DNA from: Thermoflavifilum sp.
Lineage (GTDB): Bacteria > Bacteroidota > Bacteroidia > Chitinophagales > Chitinophagaceae
Length of the DNA: 64,000 nucleotides
Assembly (NCBI RefSeq): GCF_014961315.1
Contig: NZ_CP063141.1
Span: forward strand, 2,046,001 to 2,110,000
Reading direction: 5' to 3'
Of the stretch, positions 56,046 through 64,000 are shown piece by piece. The notes below the pieces were generated by a model. That model searched no databases. It was not told the origin of the DNA and saw only the letters and a list, made by a program, of their open reading frames with translations. The translations under genes were made by a program, and so were the position numbers. The stretch's first letter is position 1; the number at the start of each line of letters is the position of its first letter.

Positions 56046-56960
56046 TTATTTTGCCTTCGGGCTATGGGTTACGCGCAGCAAATCAATGTCGAATGCCAGA
56101 ATTTCATTGGGCTCGATAACTGGTGGCTGTCCTGTGGGTCCGTAGCCAAGTCCCGAAGGGATATAGATGGTAGCTTTAGTACCTTCTTTCATCTGCATGA
56201 TGGCTTCATCCATCCCCTTCAATACTTGCCCCTGCCCGATGGTGAAGATAAAGGGTTCCAGGGGATGATGCACGATCTGGAAGGAGGTATCCACATTTGA
56301 GTCAAACGGTTTGCCATCCAGACTGCGACCCGTATAATTGATTTGCACCTGATCGCCTGCCTGTGGCACGGGGCCATTACCTTGTTGATGTACGACGATA
56401 TACACGCCACCGGGAGTTTTGGTGGCTGTAAGATGATTTTTATTCAGATAATCTTCAATTGCTTTCTCATCTTTCTCCAGCTGCGCAGCCTGTTCTTTTT
56501 TAAGGTCGTCCTGCATTTGCTGAAAGTTCTGAACAGCCAGCAGTTTTACGGCTATTTTCAGGTTATCTCCTTTTTTGATATAAGGGAAACGGCTGACATC
56601 GGGAATGACGGAATCGGCGGGGATTAAAAATATAGCACTATCGCCAGGAGATAACAGGGCCAGGGCTTCCATGATATCGAAACGTCCCTGTGGCTTCTGC
56701 AACTGGATGCGGGTGGGGCCGCCCATTTTGTGTGTATCCATCAACACCGTGTCTCTCACCGATGTGGTGATCTGTAATTTCAAATAATCGCCAATCTGCG
56801 GCTTTGGGCCGTTGTGCTTGTCAATAATTTTGTAAGCAATACCACCAGGTGTTTTTTGATAACCGGCCGACTGACAGGCGGCCAGACCGGTCCCGAGCAG
56901 CAGACAAACAACGCCTACCCGAAAAGCGGGAACCAGCGCGGTACGGGTGAACCTTTGCAT
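56046..56960 (-). CDS. Lipoprotein FKBP-type peptidyl-prolyl isomerase, two domains
   Basis: A 304-residue lipoprotein (lipobox GLAAC near residue 28; ATGs at 56972 and 56978 also exist). Two FKBP-like units are seen: a degenerate one (residues about 40-150) lacking the usual aromatic pocket, and a good one at about 195-300 with [34 protein letters not shown] and IPSGLGYG. The linker is a Lys/Glu-rich coiled segment. It probably folds outer-membrane or periplasmic proteins. Confidence 0.87.
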   Translation of the reverse strand: MQRFTRTALVPAFRVGVVCLLLGTGLAACQSAGYQKTPGGIAYKIIDKHNGPKPQIGDYLKLQITTSVRDTVLMDTHKMGGPTRIQLQKPQGRFDIMEALALLSPGDSAIFLIPADSVIPDVSRFPYIKKGDNLKIAVKLLAVQNFQQMQDDLKKEQAAQLEKDEKAIEDYLNKNHLTATKTPGGVYIVVHQQGNGPVPQAGDQVQINYTGRSLDGKPFDSNVDTSFQIVHHPLEPFIFTIGQGQVLKGMDEAIMQMKEGTKATIYIPSGLGYGPTGQPPVIEPNEILAFDIDLLRVTHSPKAK

Positions 56961-57106
56961 TTTGTAAATCATAAACATGAATATTTCAGTGAATCAGATA
57001 TTTAATGTGTTTTGCTTCTGAGTGTGATGTATTTTTTTCCACCTCACCATAAGGCCCTGAAAAATGAAGCGTGCAAATTAGGGGATTTTTCCTGGTTTCA
57101 AAATAA

Positions 57107-58129
57107 TCACAGATTTTTTAACGGTTTTTCCAGTATGGATTTATTTTCTTCCAGAGCTCTTTTAAACCGGGCAATGGTGGCTTCCAGCGTTTCAGTTGAT
57201 CGGCCGCCGGCGGCGTTCAGATGTCCGCCACCGTTAAAATATTTTCTGGCAAATTCATTCACGTCAAAATCGCCTTTGGAACGCAAAGAAATGCGAATTT
57301 CCTGATGATTTTCTACCATCAATACGGAAAGTTTAATACCCTGGATAGACAATGGATAATTTACCAGACCTTCTGTATCGCCGCTGCTCAGGTTAAATTT
57401 GCGAACGTCGCTGGCTGGCACCGCAATCAATGCGGCATTGTATTCATAAAATATTTCCATTCGATTTGACAACACATGGCCCAGAAAGCGCAGTCGATTT
57501 TCCAGAAAATTATCATAAATCGCCTGATGGATGGGCTCATGCCTCAGGCCCTGATCCATGAGATCGGCCACCATTCGATGTACGCGAGCCGAAGTAACGG
57601 CAAAACGAAATGACCCGGTATCGGTCATCGTACCCGCATAAATACACTGTGCAATTTCATTGTTGATCAATGCTTTATCGCCCCATCCGGTAATCACTTC
57701 ATATACCAGCTCGGCCGTGGAGCTGGCCTGCACATCGCTAAGGCCGTATGCAAACACGGGATCGGGTTGCAGATGATGATCGATAATGATTTTCGTGCCC
57801 GGGGCCTGAGCTAAAGCTTCGTCGGCAGGTCTTGCCCGATGAAAAGCGTTAAAATCCATGCAGAAGATCAATTCGGCCTTTTGTAGCGATTCAGTCGCCT
57901 TTTCCGGTTGGGATTCATAAATGATCACCTCTTTTGTGCCCGGCATCCATTTCAAAAAATCGGGATACAGGGTGGGTGAAATCACTTCAACCTGATGCTG
58001 TTTAAGGCGGAAATAGTGAAACAACGCCAGTGATGACCCCATGGCATCTGCATCAGGTTTTTGATGCATGATAATCGCAATTTGCCTTGGCCGGGAGAGT
58101 AGCGGCAATAATTCCAGAATTGGTTTCAT
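57107..58129 (-). CDS. nrnA: DHH phosphoesterase NrnA (oligoribonuclease/pAp phosphatase)
   Basis: Degrades short RNAs and 3'-phosphoadenosine 5'-phosphate. The start at 58129 (MKPILELLPLL) fits; the frame begins five codons earlier. The DHH motifs are MHQKPDADAMGSSLAL, FCMDFNAFHRA and TKIIIDHHLQPD; the DHHA1 C-terminus ends in YFNGGGHLNAAGGRS. Length is 340 residues. Confidence 0.92.
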   Translation of the reverse strand: MKPILELLPLLSRPRQIAIIMHQKPDADAMGSSLALFHYFRLKQHQVEVISPTLYPDFLKWMPGTKEVIIYESQPEKATESLQKAELIFCMDFNAFHRARPADEALAQAPGTKIIIDHHLQPDPVFAYGLSDVQASSTAELVYEVITGWGDKALINNEIAQCIYAGTMTDTGSFRFAVTSARVHRMVADLMDQGLRHEPIHQAIYDNFLENRLRFLGHVLSNRMEIFYEYNAALIAVPASDVRKFNLSSGDTEGLVNYPLSIQGIKLSVLMVENHQEIRISLRSKGDFDVNEFARKYFNGGGHLNAAGGRSTETLEATIARFKRALEENKSILEKPLKNL

Positions 58130-58180
58130 CTTCGTTCCTGGCAAGGTGCGAAGTTCACCATAAATTGCGGAAAAGCAAAA

Positions 58181-58212
58181 TTTCGGCTATGCCAAAAACT
58201 GCCTTAGTTTTG
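58181..58212 (+). promoter_or_regulatory. Promoter of ndk
   Basis: TTTC (58181-58184), 20 bases, then TAGTTTTG (58205-58212), an exact -7 match 17 bases before the ndk ATG. A leader of about 10 bases is implied. Confidence 0.5.
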
Positions 58213-58229
58213 CGCTCCAAAACAACGAT

Positions 58230-58646
58230 ATGGGCAAACAGACCTTTACGATGATCAAACCCGATGCCTTTGCAAAGGGCTACACGGGAGCTATTCTGGC
58301 AAAGATTCAGGAAGCGGGTTTCCGGATTGTGGCATTAAAACTTACCCGACTGACGGCTGAAAAAGCAGCCGCATTTTACGCTGTGCATCGCGAACGACCA
58401 TTTTACCAGAGCCTGGTTGAATTTATGAGCAGCGGGCCTGTGGTGGCTGCTATTCTGGAGAAAGATAATGCTGTAGAAGATTTTCGCAAGCTCATCGGAG
58501 CCACGGATCCTTCCAGAGCCGAACCCGGTACCATTCGTAAGCTGTATGCCGAATCGGTGGAACGCAATGCGATTCATGGTTCTGATTCCGATGAAAATGC
58601 CCGCATCGAAAGTGATTTTTTCTTTTCCGCGCTGGAAAGGGTTTAA
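58230..58646 (+). CDS. ndk: Nucleoside diphosphate kinase
   Basis: Phosphorylates NDPs to NTPs using a phosphohistidine. The 138 residues include [35 protein letters not shown] and the active-site His in [12 protein letters not shown]. It stands between the divergent nrnA and a convergent DCC-family gene. Confidence 0.96.
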   Translation: MGKQTFTMIKPDAFAKGYTGAILAKIQEAGFRIVALKLTRLTAEKAAAFYAVHRERPFYQSLVEFMSSGPVVAAILEKDNAVEDFRKLIGATDPSRAEPGTIRKLYAESVERNAIHGSDSDENARIESDFFFSALERV

Positions 58647-58700
58647 CTAAGGCAGTTATCAGCACATTAGAGATACAACTCCCGGAAAAGATGGGAGGTG

Positions 58701-59120
58701 CTAATCATCGGTCAGCAGCTTGGTTTTCCACTTAGCATCGGGAAGCTGACAGACATGGTATTTTCCAAACCAGGCGTATCGATGTCGGCTTATGAAAAGA
58801 TACACAGCATCTCTCAGTCTGCGCGGAATCAGATAAGCGATGCTGAGTAAGCGCCATCCGCCGCAGAGGTATCTGCAAATTTGCAAGATGGCTGAACTAT
58901 ATACATACCATGTTCCTGAGGCCCACAGCAAAATAGAGGGCTCTACATGAGCAGGAAGTGGATGCTGAAGAATAAAGCGTTCGGCAAAAGCAGATTGCAG
59001 GGGACAAATGCGAAATTTATCTCTGCAGTCGGCTTTCAATACCATCACCATGGCACGTGAACAAAGCACGCATACGCCGTCGTAAAAAATAATGAAATGC
59101 CCTGTAGCAGGCCGATTCAT
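58701..59120 (-). CDS. DCC family (DUF393) thiol-disulfide oxidoreductase
   Basis: A 139-residue protein with the diagnostic DGVCVLCSRAMVMVLKAD at the N-terminus, where the DxxCxxC pair would be redox-active, followed by the thioredoxin-like core and a hydrophobic stretch. Its ATG overlaps the cdaA stop by four bases (ATGA). Role unknown. Confidence 0.88.
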   Translation of the reverse strand: MNRPATGHFIIFYDGVCVLCSRAMVMVLKADCRDKFRICPLQSAFAERFILQHPLPAHVEPSILLWASGTWYVYSSAILQICRYLCGGWRLLSIAYLIPRRLRDAVYLFISRHRYAWFGKYHVCQLPDAKWKTKLLTDD

Positions 59121-59973
59121 TGCTTTTCCACAATTTTCAGATACAATTGCTCGCGCAATTCTTCGAGGGTTACGTTCTGGTATAATTTACCGGCTTTAGC
59201 ATAGGAAATGGTGCCACGTTCTTCTGACACCACAATGGCCAGTGCATCACTGTGTTCCGTAGCGCCTACGGCCGAACGGTGACGCAGCCCGATTCGTGGG
59301 GGCAGGTCGGGGTTTTCGGATACGGGTAATACCACTTTCGCCGCCACAATCCGATTGTTAGCTATAATCACGGCCCCATCGTGCAGTGGACTCCCTTTTT
59401 TGAAAATGCTTTCCAGCAATCGGGCCGAAATATGCCCGTCAATCGACACGCCCGTAGTAGTATCGAAACGCAATTTATAGGTATTGGTAATCACAATTAA
59501 AGCACCCGTATAAGAATTGGCCATGTTTTCCACGGCAGTAAGGATAAATTGAATGATATGTTCTTCTTCGTCTGCTTCTTTAATTGGTTTAAAGATCCGC
59601 CAGGGAAATTTCTTTAAAAAACCTTCCCTTGCAAAAGGTGTATTTTTTCCAATCATCAGCAAGAATCTGCGGATTTCCGGCTGGAAAATGATGATCAAAG
59701 CAATGACACCCACGTTCAACAGGCTCTGAAAGATATCCGTCAGCAGCGGCATTTGCAGATAACGCACCAGCAGGAAAGTGAGATAAACCACAACAAGTCC
59801 GAGCAGGATGTAGAAAGCAAGGCTCCCCTTGAGCAATCGATACAATTCATAAATAAGAAAGATTACAATGAGTACATCCAGGATGTTTAAAATCCTCAGT
59901 TGTTCGCCAAATAGATGAATGGACCAGTTCATCAAATCCTTTATTTGCGAATGTAGGAAATTCTGTTCAGCAT
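59117..59973 (-). CDS. cdaA: Diadenylate cyclase CdaA
   Basis: Makes cyclic di-AMP from two ATP. Three N-terminal helices (to about residue 95) anchor a DAC domain with GSPLHDGAVIIANNRIVAA (the DGA motif, about residue 200) and GLRHRSAVGATEHSDALAIVVSEERG (the RHR motif). It overlaps folP by 7-11 bases, depending on which of two close ATGs (59977, 59973) is used, and DCC by four bases. No cdaR or glmM is adjacent. Confidence 0.92.
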
Positions 59974-60824
59974 TCATGATAATAGCGCCAGAGGCGTATC
60001 ACCTCGCTGGCCTCGCGCACATCGTGCACACGTAAGATAGCAGCGCCCTGTTCAAGCGCCAGCATATGCAGGGCAGTAGTACCATTCAGGGCCTGTTCGG
60101 GCGTGGTTTCCAGCAATCGATAAATCATCGATTTTCTCGAAAGCCCTACCAGCAAGGGAAGGCCCAGTGCATGGAATACATGCAGATGCCGCAGCAACAG
60201 GTAATTATGCTGCAGATTTTTTCCAAAACCAAAGCCTGGATCGATGATCAGATCATGAATTCCCGCTTGCCTGCACATCGCTACTTTTTCAATAAAAAAG
60301 GCGGTAATCTCATCCACCACATCATCATAGTGAGGTTGTATTTGCATGGTAGCCGGTGTGCCCTGCATATGCATGATTACATAAGGCACGCCAAGCATGG
60401 CCACAGTTGCCATCATCTCGGGATCCATACGGCCTGCGCTGATATCGTTGACCAGGTCAACGCCGGCTTCCACCGCCCTGCGTGCAACAGAAGCATAATA
60501 GGTGTCAACGGAAAGATAAGCCTCAGCAAAATGTTTTTTTATTGCCAGGATAGCAGGCTGCAGGCGCCTCCATTCTTCCTCGGCATGAACAGGTGTTGCG
60601 CCGGGCCGGGTACTCTGTGCACCCAGGTCAAGAAAAGTAGCGCCCTGCTGAAGCATGGTTTCTGCTGTACGCAGGATGTCGTCCAGTTGCATGTGCCGAC
60701 TGCCGGCGTAAAATGAATCTTCGGTGAGATTGATAATCCCCATAATCAATGGCTGATCAACAACCAGCAATCGACCTGCACAGTTGAATGTCCAGATATT
60801 GCGGAAAGCTTTATTTTTGGGCAT
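59967..60824 (-). CDS. folP: Dihydropteroate synthase
   Basis: Joins pterin pyrophosphate and p-aminobenzoate in folate synthesis. The start at 60824 (MPKNKAFRNIW) is preferred; ATGs at 60836 and 60878 exist. Motifs are IMGIINLTEDSFYAGSRH, FLDLGAQSTRPGATPV, GVDLVNDISAGRMD and the C-terminal LRVHDVREASEVIRLW. Length is 285 residues. Upstream gene of the overlapping folP-cdaA-DCC cluster. Confidence 0.94.
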   Translation of the reverse strand: MPKNKAFRNIWTFNCAGRLLVVDQPLIMGIINLTEDSFYAGSRHMQLDDILRTAETMLQQGATFLDLGAQSTRPGATPVHAEEEWRRLQPAILAIKKHFAEAYLSVDTYYASVARRAVEAGVDLVNDISAGRMDPEMMATVAMLGVPYVIMHMQGTPATMQIQPHYDDVVDEITAFFIEKVAMCRQAGIHDLIIDPGFGFGKNLQHNYLLLRHLHVFHALGLPLLVGLSRKSMIYRLLETTPEQALNGTTALHMLALEQGAAILRVHDVREASEVIRLWRYYHEC

Positions 60825-60883
60825 ATAAGCAATCATGTAACATTCATTTTGCAAGTTTAACTTTTCATCTGCATTCAAAAGTC

Positions 60884-61441
60884 ATGGCTGAGCAAGAACA
60901 CACTTTAAAACAATATGATCGCGTAATTGAAGATTGCCGTAAGGTGTATCTGGAAAAGATTCAGCAGTATGGTACCTCGTGGCGCGTATTACGCACGATT
61001 TCGATTGCCGACCAGATTTACATTAAAGCCTATCGCATTCGTACCATTCAGGAAAAGCAACAACAACAAATCCCGGAAAGTTTGTTGCATGAATGGGTGG
61101 CGATGGTGAATTATGGTATCATTGCCCTGATTCAATTTAAATTAAAAGCTGATGAACGCCTGGACCTTCCTGAAGCAGAAGCACTCGCTTATTACGATGA
61201 CGCAGTAAAGGAAACCAGAGATTTGATGTTGAAAAAAAACCATGATTACGGAGAAGCCTGGCGGGAGATGAGCCTGGAATCGCTGATAGACCTGATTCTT
61301 ACCAAATTGCTGCGTATCAGGCAAATGCTCAGGATTCCGGATTCATCCCGTGTTGAACCGGAGATCTATTCTAATTTCCAGGATATCGTCAATTATGCTG
61401 TATTTGGATTGATTAAACAAATGGAAGCACATGAAACATAA
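60884..61441 (+). CDS. DUF1599 protein with tandem duplicated domain
   Basis: A 185-residue cytoplasmic protein made of two copies of one motif: DCRKVYLEKIQQYGTSWRVL (residues about 15-35) and ETRDLMLKKNHDYGEAWREM (about 110-130), each followed by S-I-x-D-x-I-x-x-K-x-x-R-I-R. This is the DUF1599 arrangement, an all-alpha domain said to be associated with nucleotide modification. Its start is 59 bases from divergent folP. The end overlaps the BT_3928-like gene by 11 bases, so translation is probably coupled. Confidence 0.85.
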   Translation: MAEQEHTLKQYDRVIEDCRKVYLEKIQQYGTSWRVLRTISIADQIYIKAYRIRTIQEKQQQQIPESLLHEWVAMVNYGIIALIQFKLKADERLDLPEAEALAYYDDAVKETRDLMLKKNHDYGEAWREMSLESLIDLILTKLLRIRQMLRIPDSSRVEPEIYSNFQDIVNYAVFGLIKQMEAHET

Positions 61442-62546
61442 ACTATTGTGGATTGCCCGTTTTCTGGTAGGGATTTTATTTATATTCTCTGGATTGGTCA
61501 AGGCCAATGATCCGCTTGGACTGTCGTACAAAATGCAGGAATTTTTTGTTGCCCTGCACATCCCCTTTTTAAATCCGCTTAGCAATGCTTTAAGTGTGGT
61601 GTTAATTCTCATCGAAACCCTTTCGGGCGTGGCCATACTGCTGGGTTATCGGGCACGTATTTTTGCTACTTTATTGTTGTTGTTTATCGTGTTGTTTACC
61701 TTTTTAACTGGATTTGCATGGTTTACCGGAAAAGTGCAGGAATGCGGATGCTTTGGCGATTGTCTCCCCATCAGCGATGCTGCTACGTTCTGGAAGGATG
61801 TGTTTTTGCTTGTGTTGATTGTGTTTATATTCTTCGAAAGAAAACAGATTCAACCGGTATGGCAATACCTGAGCGGGCCTTTGACCTGGTTTGCGGGCTT
61901 GAGTGTGATTGCATTGCAGGCTTATGTATTGCGGCATCTACCCATTGTCGATTGCTTGCCTTATGCGGTTGGAAAAAATATTCTGCAGGAAATGCAGCCT
62001 CCGCCGGGTTCCGTGCCCGATCAATATGAAACCATGTTGATTTATGAAAAAGATGGCGTAGAGAAAAAATTTACCGAAGATGATTTTCCCTGGCAGGATA
62101 CCAGCTGGCATTTTGTACGTCGCGAAACCCGCCTGGTTCGGAAAGGCAATGCCACACCACTCATTCAGGATTTTTCTTTAAAAACCCAGCAGGGCGAAGA
62201 TATCACACAACAGGTATTACGTGATACCACGCCTGTATTGTTGTTTATTGTCAATCATCCATCCAGCGCGCATTCCGGATGGGAGCATGCCGTGCAGGCT
62301 TTACAAAGGTTTGCCGATGAGCATTCCATTAAATTATATGGCGTGAGTTCCTCATTTCGGATAATGAGTTTTGCTGCACAACATCAACTCCAATTTCCTT
62401 TTCTGATGGCCGATGTGACGGTGCTGAAGACCATGGCGCGTACTGATCCCTGTATGCTATTATTGAAACAGGGGGTGGTGAAAGGCAAATGGTCGTATCT
62501 GGATATTCCCGACAGTACGCAACTTTCGCGTTTGCTCAACGAATGA
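61431..62546 (+). CDS. BT_3928-family DoxX/MauE-like membrane protein
   Basis: A 371-residue protein with about five N-terminal helices (residues about 5-150) of the DoxX/MauE fold, including FIFSGLVKANDPLGLSYKMQEFF and QECGCFGDCLPIS with a cysteine triplet, then a thioredoxin-like C-terminal domain (about 210-365). The layout suggests electron or thiol transfer across the membrane; the exact role is unknown. It is coupled to the DUF1599 gene. Confidence 0.88.
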   Translation: MKHKLLWIARFLVGILFIFSGLVKANDPLGLSYKMQEFFVALHIPFLNPLSNALSVVLILIETLSGVAILLGYRARIFATLLLLFIVLFTFLTGFAWFTGKVQECGCFGDCLPISDAATFWKDVFLLVLIVFIFFERKQIQPVWQYLSGPLTWFAGLSVIALQAYVLRHLPIVDCLPYAVGKNILQEMQPPPGSVPDQYETMLIYEKDGVEKKFTEDDFPWQDTSWHFVRRETRLVRKGNATPLIQDFSLKTQQGEDITQQVLRDTTPVLLFIVNHPSSAHSGWEHAVQALQRFADEHSIKLYGVSSSFRIMSFAAQHQLQFPFLMADVTVLKTMARTDPCMLLLKQGVVKGKWSYLDIPDSTQLSRLLNE

Positions 62547-62823
62547 TTACTTCTTCGATCAGGGTTTCTTCTAATGCATCGTTGAACAGTTGCTTGATTC
62601 TTTCTCTTGAAAATATCAATTCCTGTTTTAATGCAGCTACAGGTGTGGTGATAATCAGCTTGCCCTGTTTCCATTCCACCCGATCCGTATATCGGGCAAC
62701 AGTTTTTCCCATCAACTCTTCCCAGAGTTGTTGGATGCGCATTTCGTTCAGCTGATGCTTCATCGGACTCTTGTCCAGGAAAGCCTTTAATGCCTCGGCC
62801 AGCGAGACTTCATTCTGACGCAT
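62536..62823 (-). CDS. DUF721 protein (DciA-like)
   Basis: A 95-residue KH-like protein: VSLAEALKAFLDKSPMKHQLNEMRIQQLWEELMGKTVARYT, then GKLIITTPVAALKQELIF. DUF721 is the core of DciA, which helps load the replicative helicase in many bacteria. Its 3' end overlaps the convergent BT_3928-like gene by 11 bases. Confidence 0.85.
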   Translation of the reverse strand: MRQNEVSLAEALKAFLDKSPMKHQLNEMRIQQLWEELMGKTVARYTDRVEWKQGKLIITTPVAALKQELIFSRERIKQLFNDALEETLIEEVIIR

Positions 62824-62965
62824 AGTTCAAAAATAATGATTCTTTTCGGGAATCCCATCAGGTACTTCGGGCGAACCGGTTTTTCAGCAGCTGTGTGTTC
62901 ATTGCTACTGGATGGATAACTTAAACAGGGTTTTCATGAGCAGTAACGCAAACAATTGCACAACA

Positions 62966-64000
62966 TTAAAACCTTACCAACAAGCCTCCTCCCCAGCGGT
63001 AGTCGGAATGATACCCTGCCGACAGGGAAACATACTGATTGATCATCCCTTCCAGATGCACCTCCCATTCTTTATCGGTATTCGCGCTGTAATTCAGCCA
63101 TACGCGCGGGAATAGCCAGGTTTCTCCGCTCAGGGTGAATCTGACATGCGCGCGGGTATCTATGCGCAGGTCGGCATTTAAAAATAAAGGTAATAGATAA
63201 CGAATTCCAATTACGCCTCTTGTATCCTGTTCGGGTATTGATTTTCCATTCTTTTTAAAGTAGTTTAAATATTCATTTTTATTGCTTCCTACAATGCCTG
63301 CATAAGGCCGCAGATAACGAGTTACAAAACGCTCATAAGTACCCATCCATTCATATTGTTGATGATTCCATCCATAATCGCCATTGATCTGTATCCAGTT
63401 TTTACGATTGGAATAAGAAAGATAGCCGTGTCCAAAATTACTTGACAGCTGGGCGTCTCCCCAGAAAAACCAGTGGTTGTCGTCGTGAAGTAAATGTTTG
63501 ATGGGAAAATATTGCATGGTATCTGGCTGAACATAATCGGTATATTGAAATGTACGTGCCATGCCCGCCATCATGTGATAAAGAATATGGCAATGAAAAA
63601 ACCAATCACCGGGTTCCTGAGCTGCAAATTCAATGGTAATCGAACGCATGGGCGGAACAATGACGGTGTGTTTCAGGGGCGATAAGCTTCCATTGGCGTT
63701 TACAACCCTGAAAAAATGTCCATGCAGATGCATGGGATGATACATCATGGTCTGGTTATTTAATGTGATGCGCAGGATTTCTCCCTGTTTTACCTGGATA
63801 GAATCATCTTCAGATAATGTTTTCCCATTGATACTCCAGATATAGCGCCACATGCTTCCGGTAAGGTTAAAGATGAGATGACGAACCGGATGTATGGTCG
63901 TATCAAATCCGGTAGGATGCAGGGCCTGCAACATGTCGTAGTTGAAAATGATAGAATCAGCTTGCTGTTGCCATCCTGAGGACGATACAGGCATATCATC
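62966..64000 (-). CDS. Multicopper oxidase with C-terminal barrel-like region (5' end cut)
   Basis: The gene runs off the window at its 5' end. The visible N-terminal 155 residues are the last cupredoxin domain of a multicopper oxidase, with copper motifs HPMHLHGHFF and WFFHCHILYHMMAGM. From about residue 165 to the end the sequence is not cupredoxin: alternating aromatic strands (FGHGYLSYSNRKNWIQINGDY, FVTRYLRPYAGIVG, RWGGGLLVRF) resemble a CopB-like outer-membrane barrel. It may couple cuprous-ion oxidation to the outer membrane. The frame is open to base 64000. Confidence 0.83.
   Translation of the reverse strand, partial: DDMPVSSSGWQQQADSIIFNYDMLQALHPTGFDTTIHPVRHLIFNLTGSMWRYIWSINGKTLSEDDSIQVKQGEILRITLNNQTMMYHPMHLHGHFFRVVNANGSLSPLKHTVIVPPMRSITIEFAAQEPGDWFFHCHILYHMMAGMARTFQYTDYVQPDTMQYFPIKHLLHDDNHWFFWGDAQLSSNFGHGYLSYSNRKNWIQINGDYGWNHQQYEWMGTYERFVTRYLRPYAGIVGSNKNEYLNYFKKNGKSIPEQDTRGVIGIRYLLPLFLNADLRIDTRAHVRFTLSGETWLFPRVWLNYSANTDKEWEVHLEGMINQYVSLSAGYHSDYRWGGGLLVRF

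Overview
The window looks like chromosomal DNA from a member of the Bacteroidota, most likely a Chitinophagales/Chitinophagaceae-type organism. This rests on gene content: TamL, the type IX secretion plug protein (DUF5103), a BT_3928-like DoxX protein, DUF2490, DUF4136, a DUF1599 tandem protein, an LptE-like lipoprotein, a sigma-54 regulator beside miaB, and a Bacteroidetes-type ECF sigma factor. Several promoters also fit the Bacteroidota pattern (TAnnTTTG at -7, TTTG or TTG about 20 bases upstream). No species can be assigned. Coding density is high and several convergent genes overlap. I found no CRISPR array, intact insertion sequence, prophage or rRNA.

Region by region. 1-8.7 kb: tRNA-Pro(GGG), argininosuccinate lyase, an S9 dipeptidyl peptidase, an RluA-family pseudouridine synthase, then a sugar operon (Na+/sugar symporter, two-helix membrane protein, xylulokinase) and tRNA-Lys(CTT). 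8.7-13.3 kb: an AT-richer phosphate uptake operon (DUF2490, pstS, pstC, pstA, pstB, no phoU) with a roughly 270-base leader holding a terminator-like hairpin and a tiny ORF. 13.4-19.2 kb: an SDR oxidoreductase, then a second sugar operon (secreted GH2 enzyme, second Na+/sugar symporter, second two-helix protein) and a DMT/DUF486 protein. 19.3-21.5 kb: an orphan ECF sigma factor, a PAS-LuxR regulator split by a one-base frameshift at T TTA AAC, and an outer-membrane protein split by another one-base frameshift. 21.5-27.6 kb: a complete SUF iron-sulfur operon (sufA-B-C-D-S-E and a DUF59 SufT-like gene).

27.8-43 kb: membrane pyrophosphatase, NAD(P)HX repair enzyme, type IX secretion plug protein, LolC/E-like permease, SpoU methyltransferase, TamL, cytidine deaminase, signal peptidase I, PspC protein, an unknown lipoprotein, TrmH, a TlpA-like thioredoxin and a YihY/BrkB protein. 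43-49 kb: an envelope-related run on the minus strand (miaB, sigma-54 activator, lptE, unknown gene, secG, mltG). 49-57 kb: fasciclin protein, NfeD-slipin pair, outer-membrane barrel and DUF4136 lipoprotein, two unknown membrane proteins, ornithine aminotransferase and an FKBP lipoprotein. 57-64 kb: NrnA, Ndk, an overlapping folP-cdaA-DCC cluster, a DUF1599 tandem protein, a BT_3928-like protein, a DUF721/DciA-like protein and a multicopper oxidase joined to a C-terminal beta-barrel-like region, cut by the window end.

The most unusual observations are: (1) the paralogous small two-helix proteins that follow both sugar symporters, candidate accessory subunits; (2) the in-frame T TTA AAC slippery site at the PAS-LuxR break, which could be programmed but may equally be a lost T in a homopolymer; (3) the pst leader hairpin and small ORF; (4) the multicopper oxidase-barrel fusion. 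Everything is read by eye from sequence; no homology search was run.
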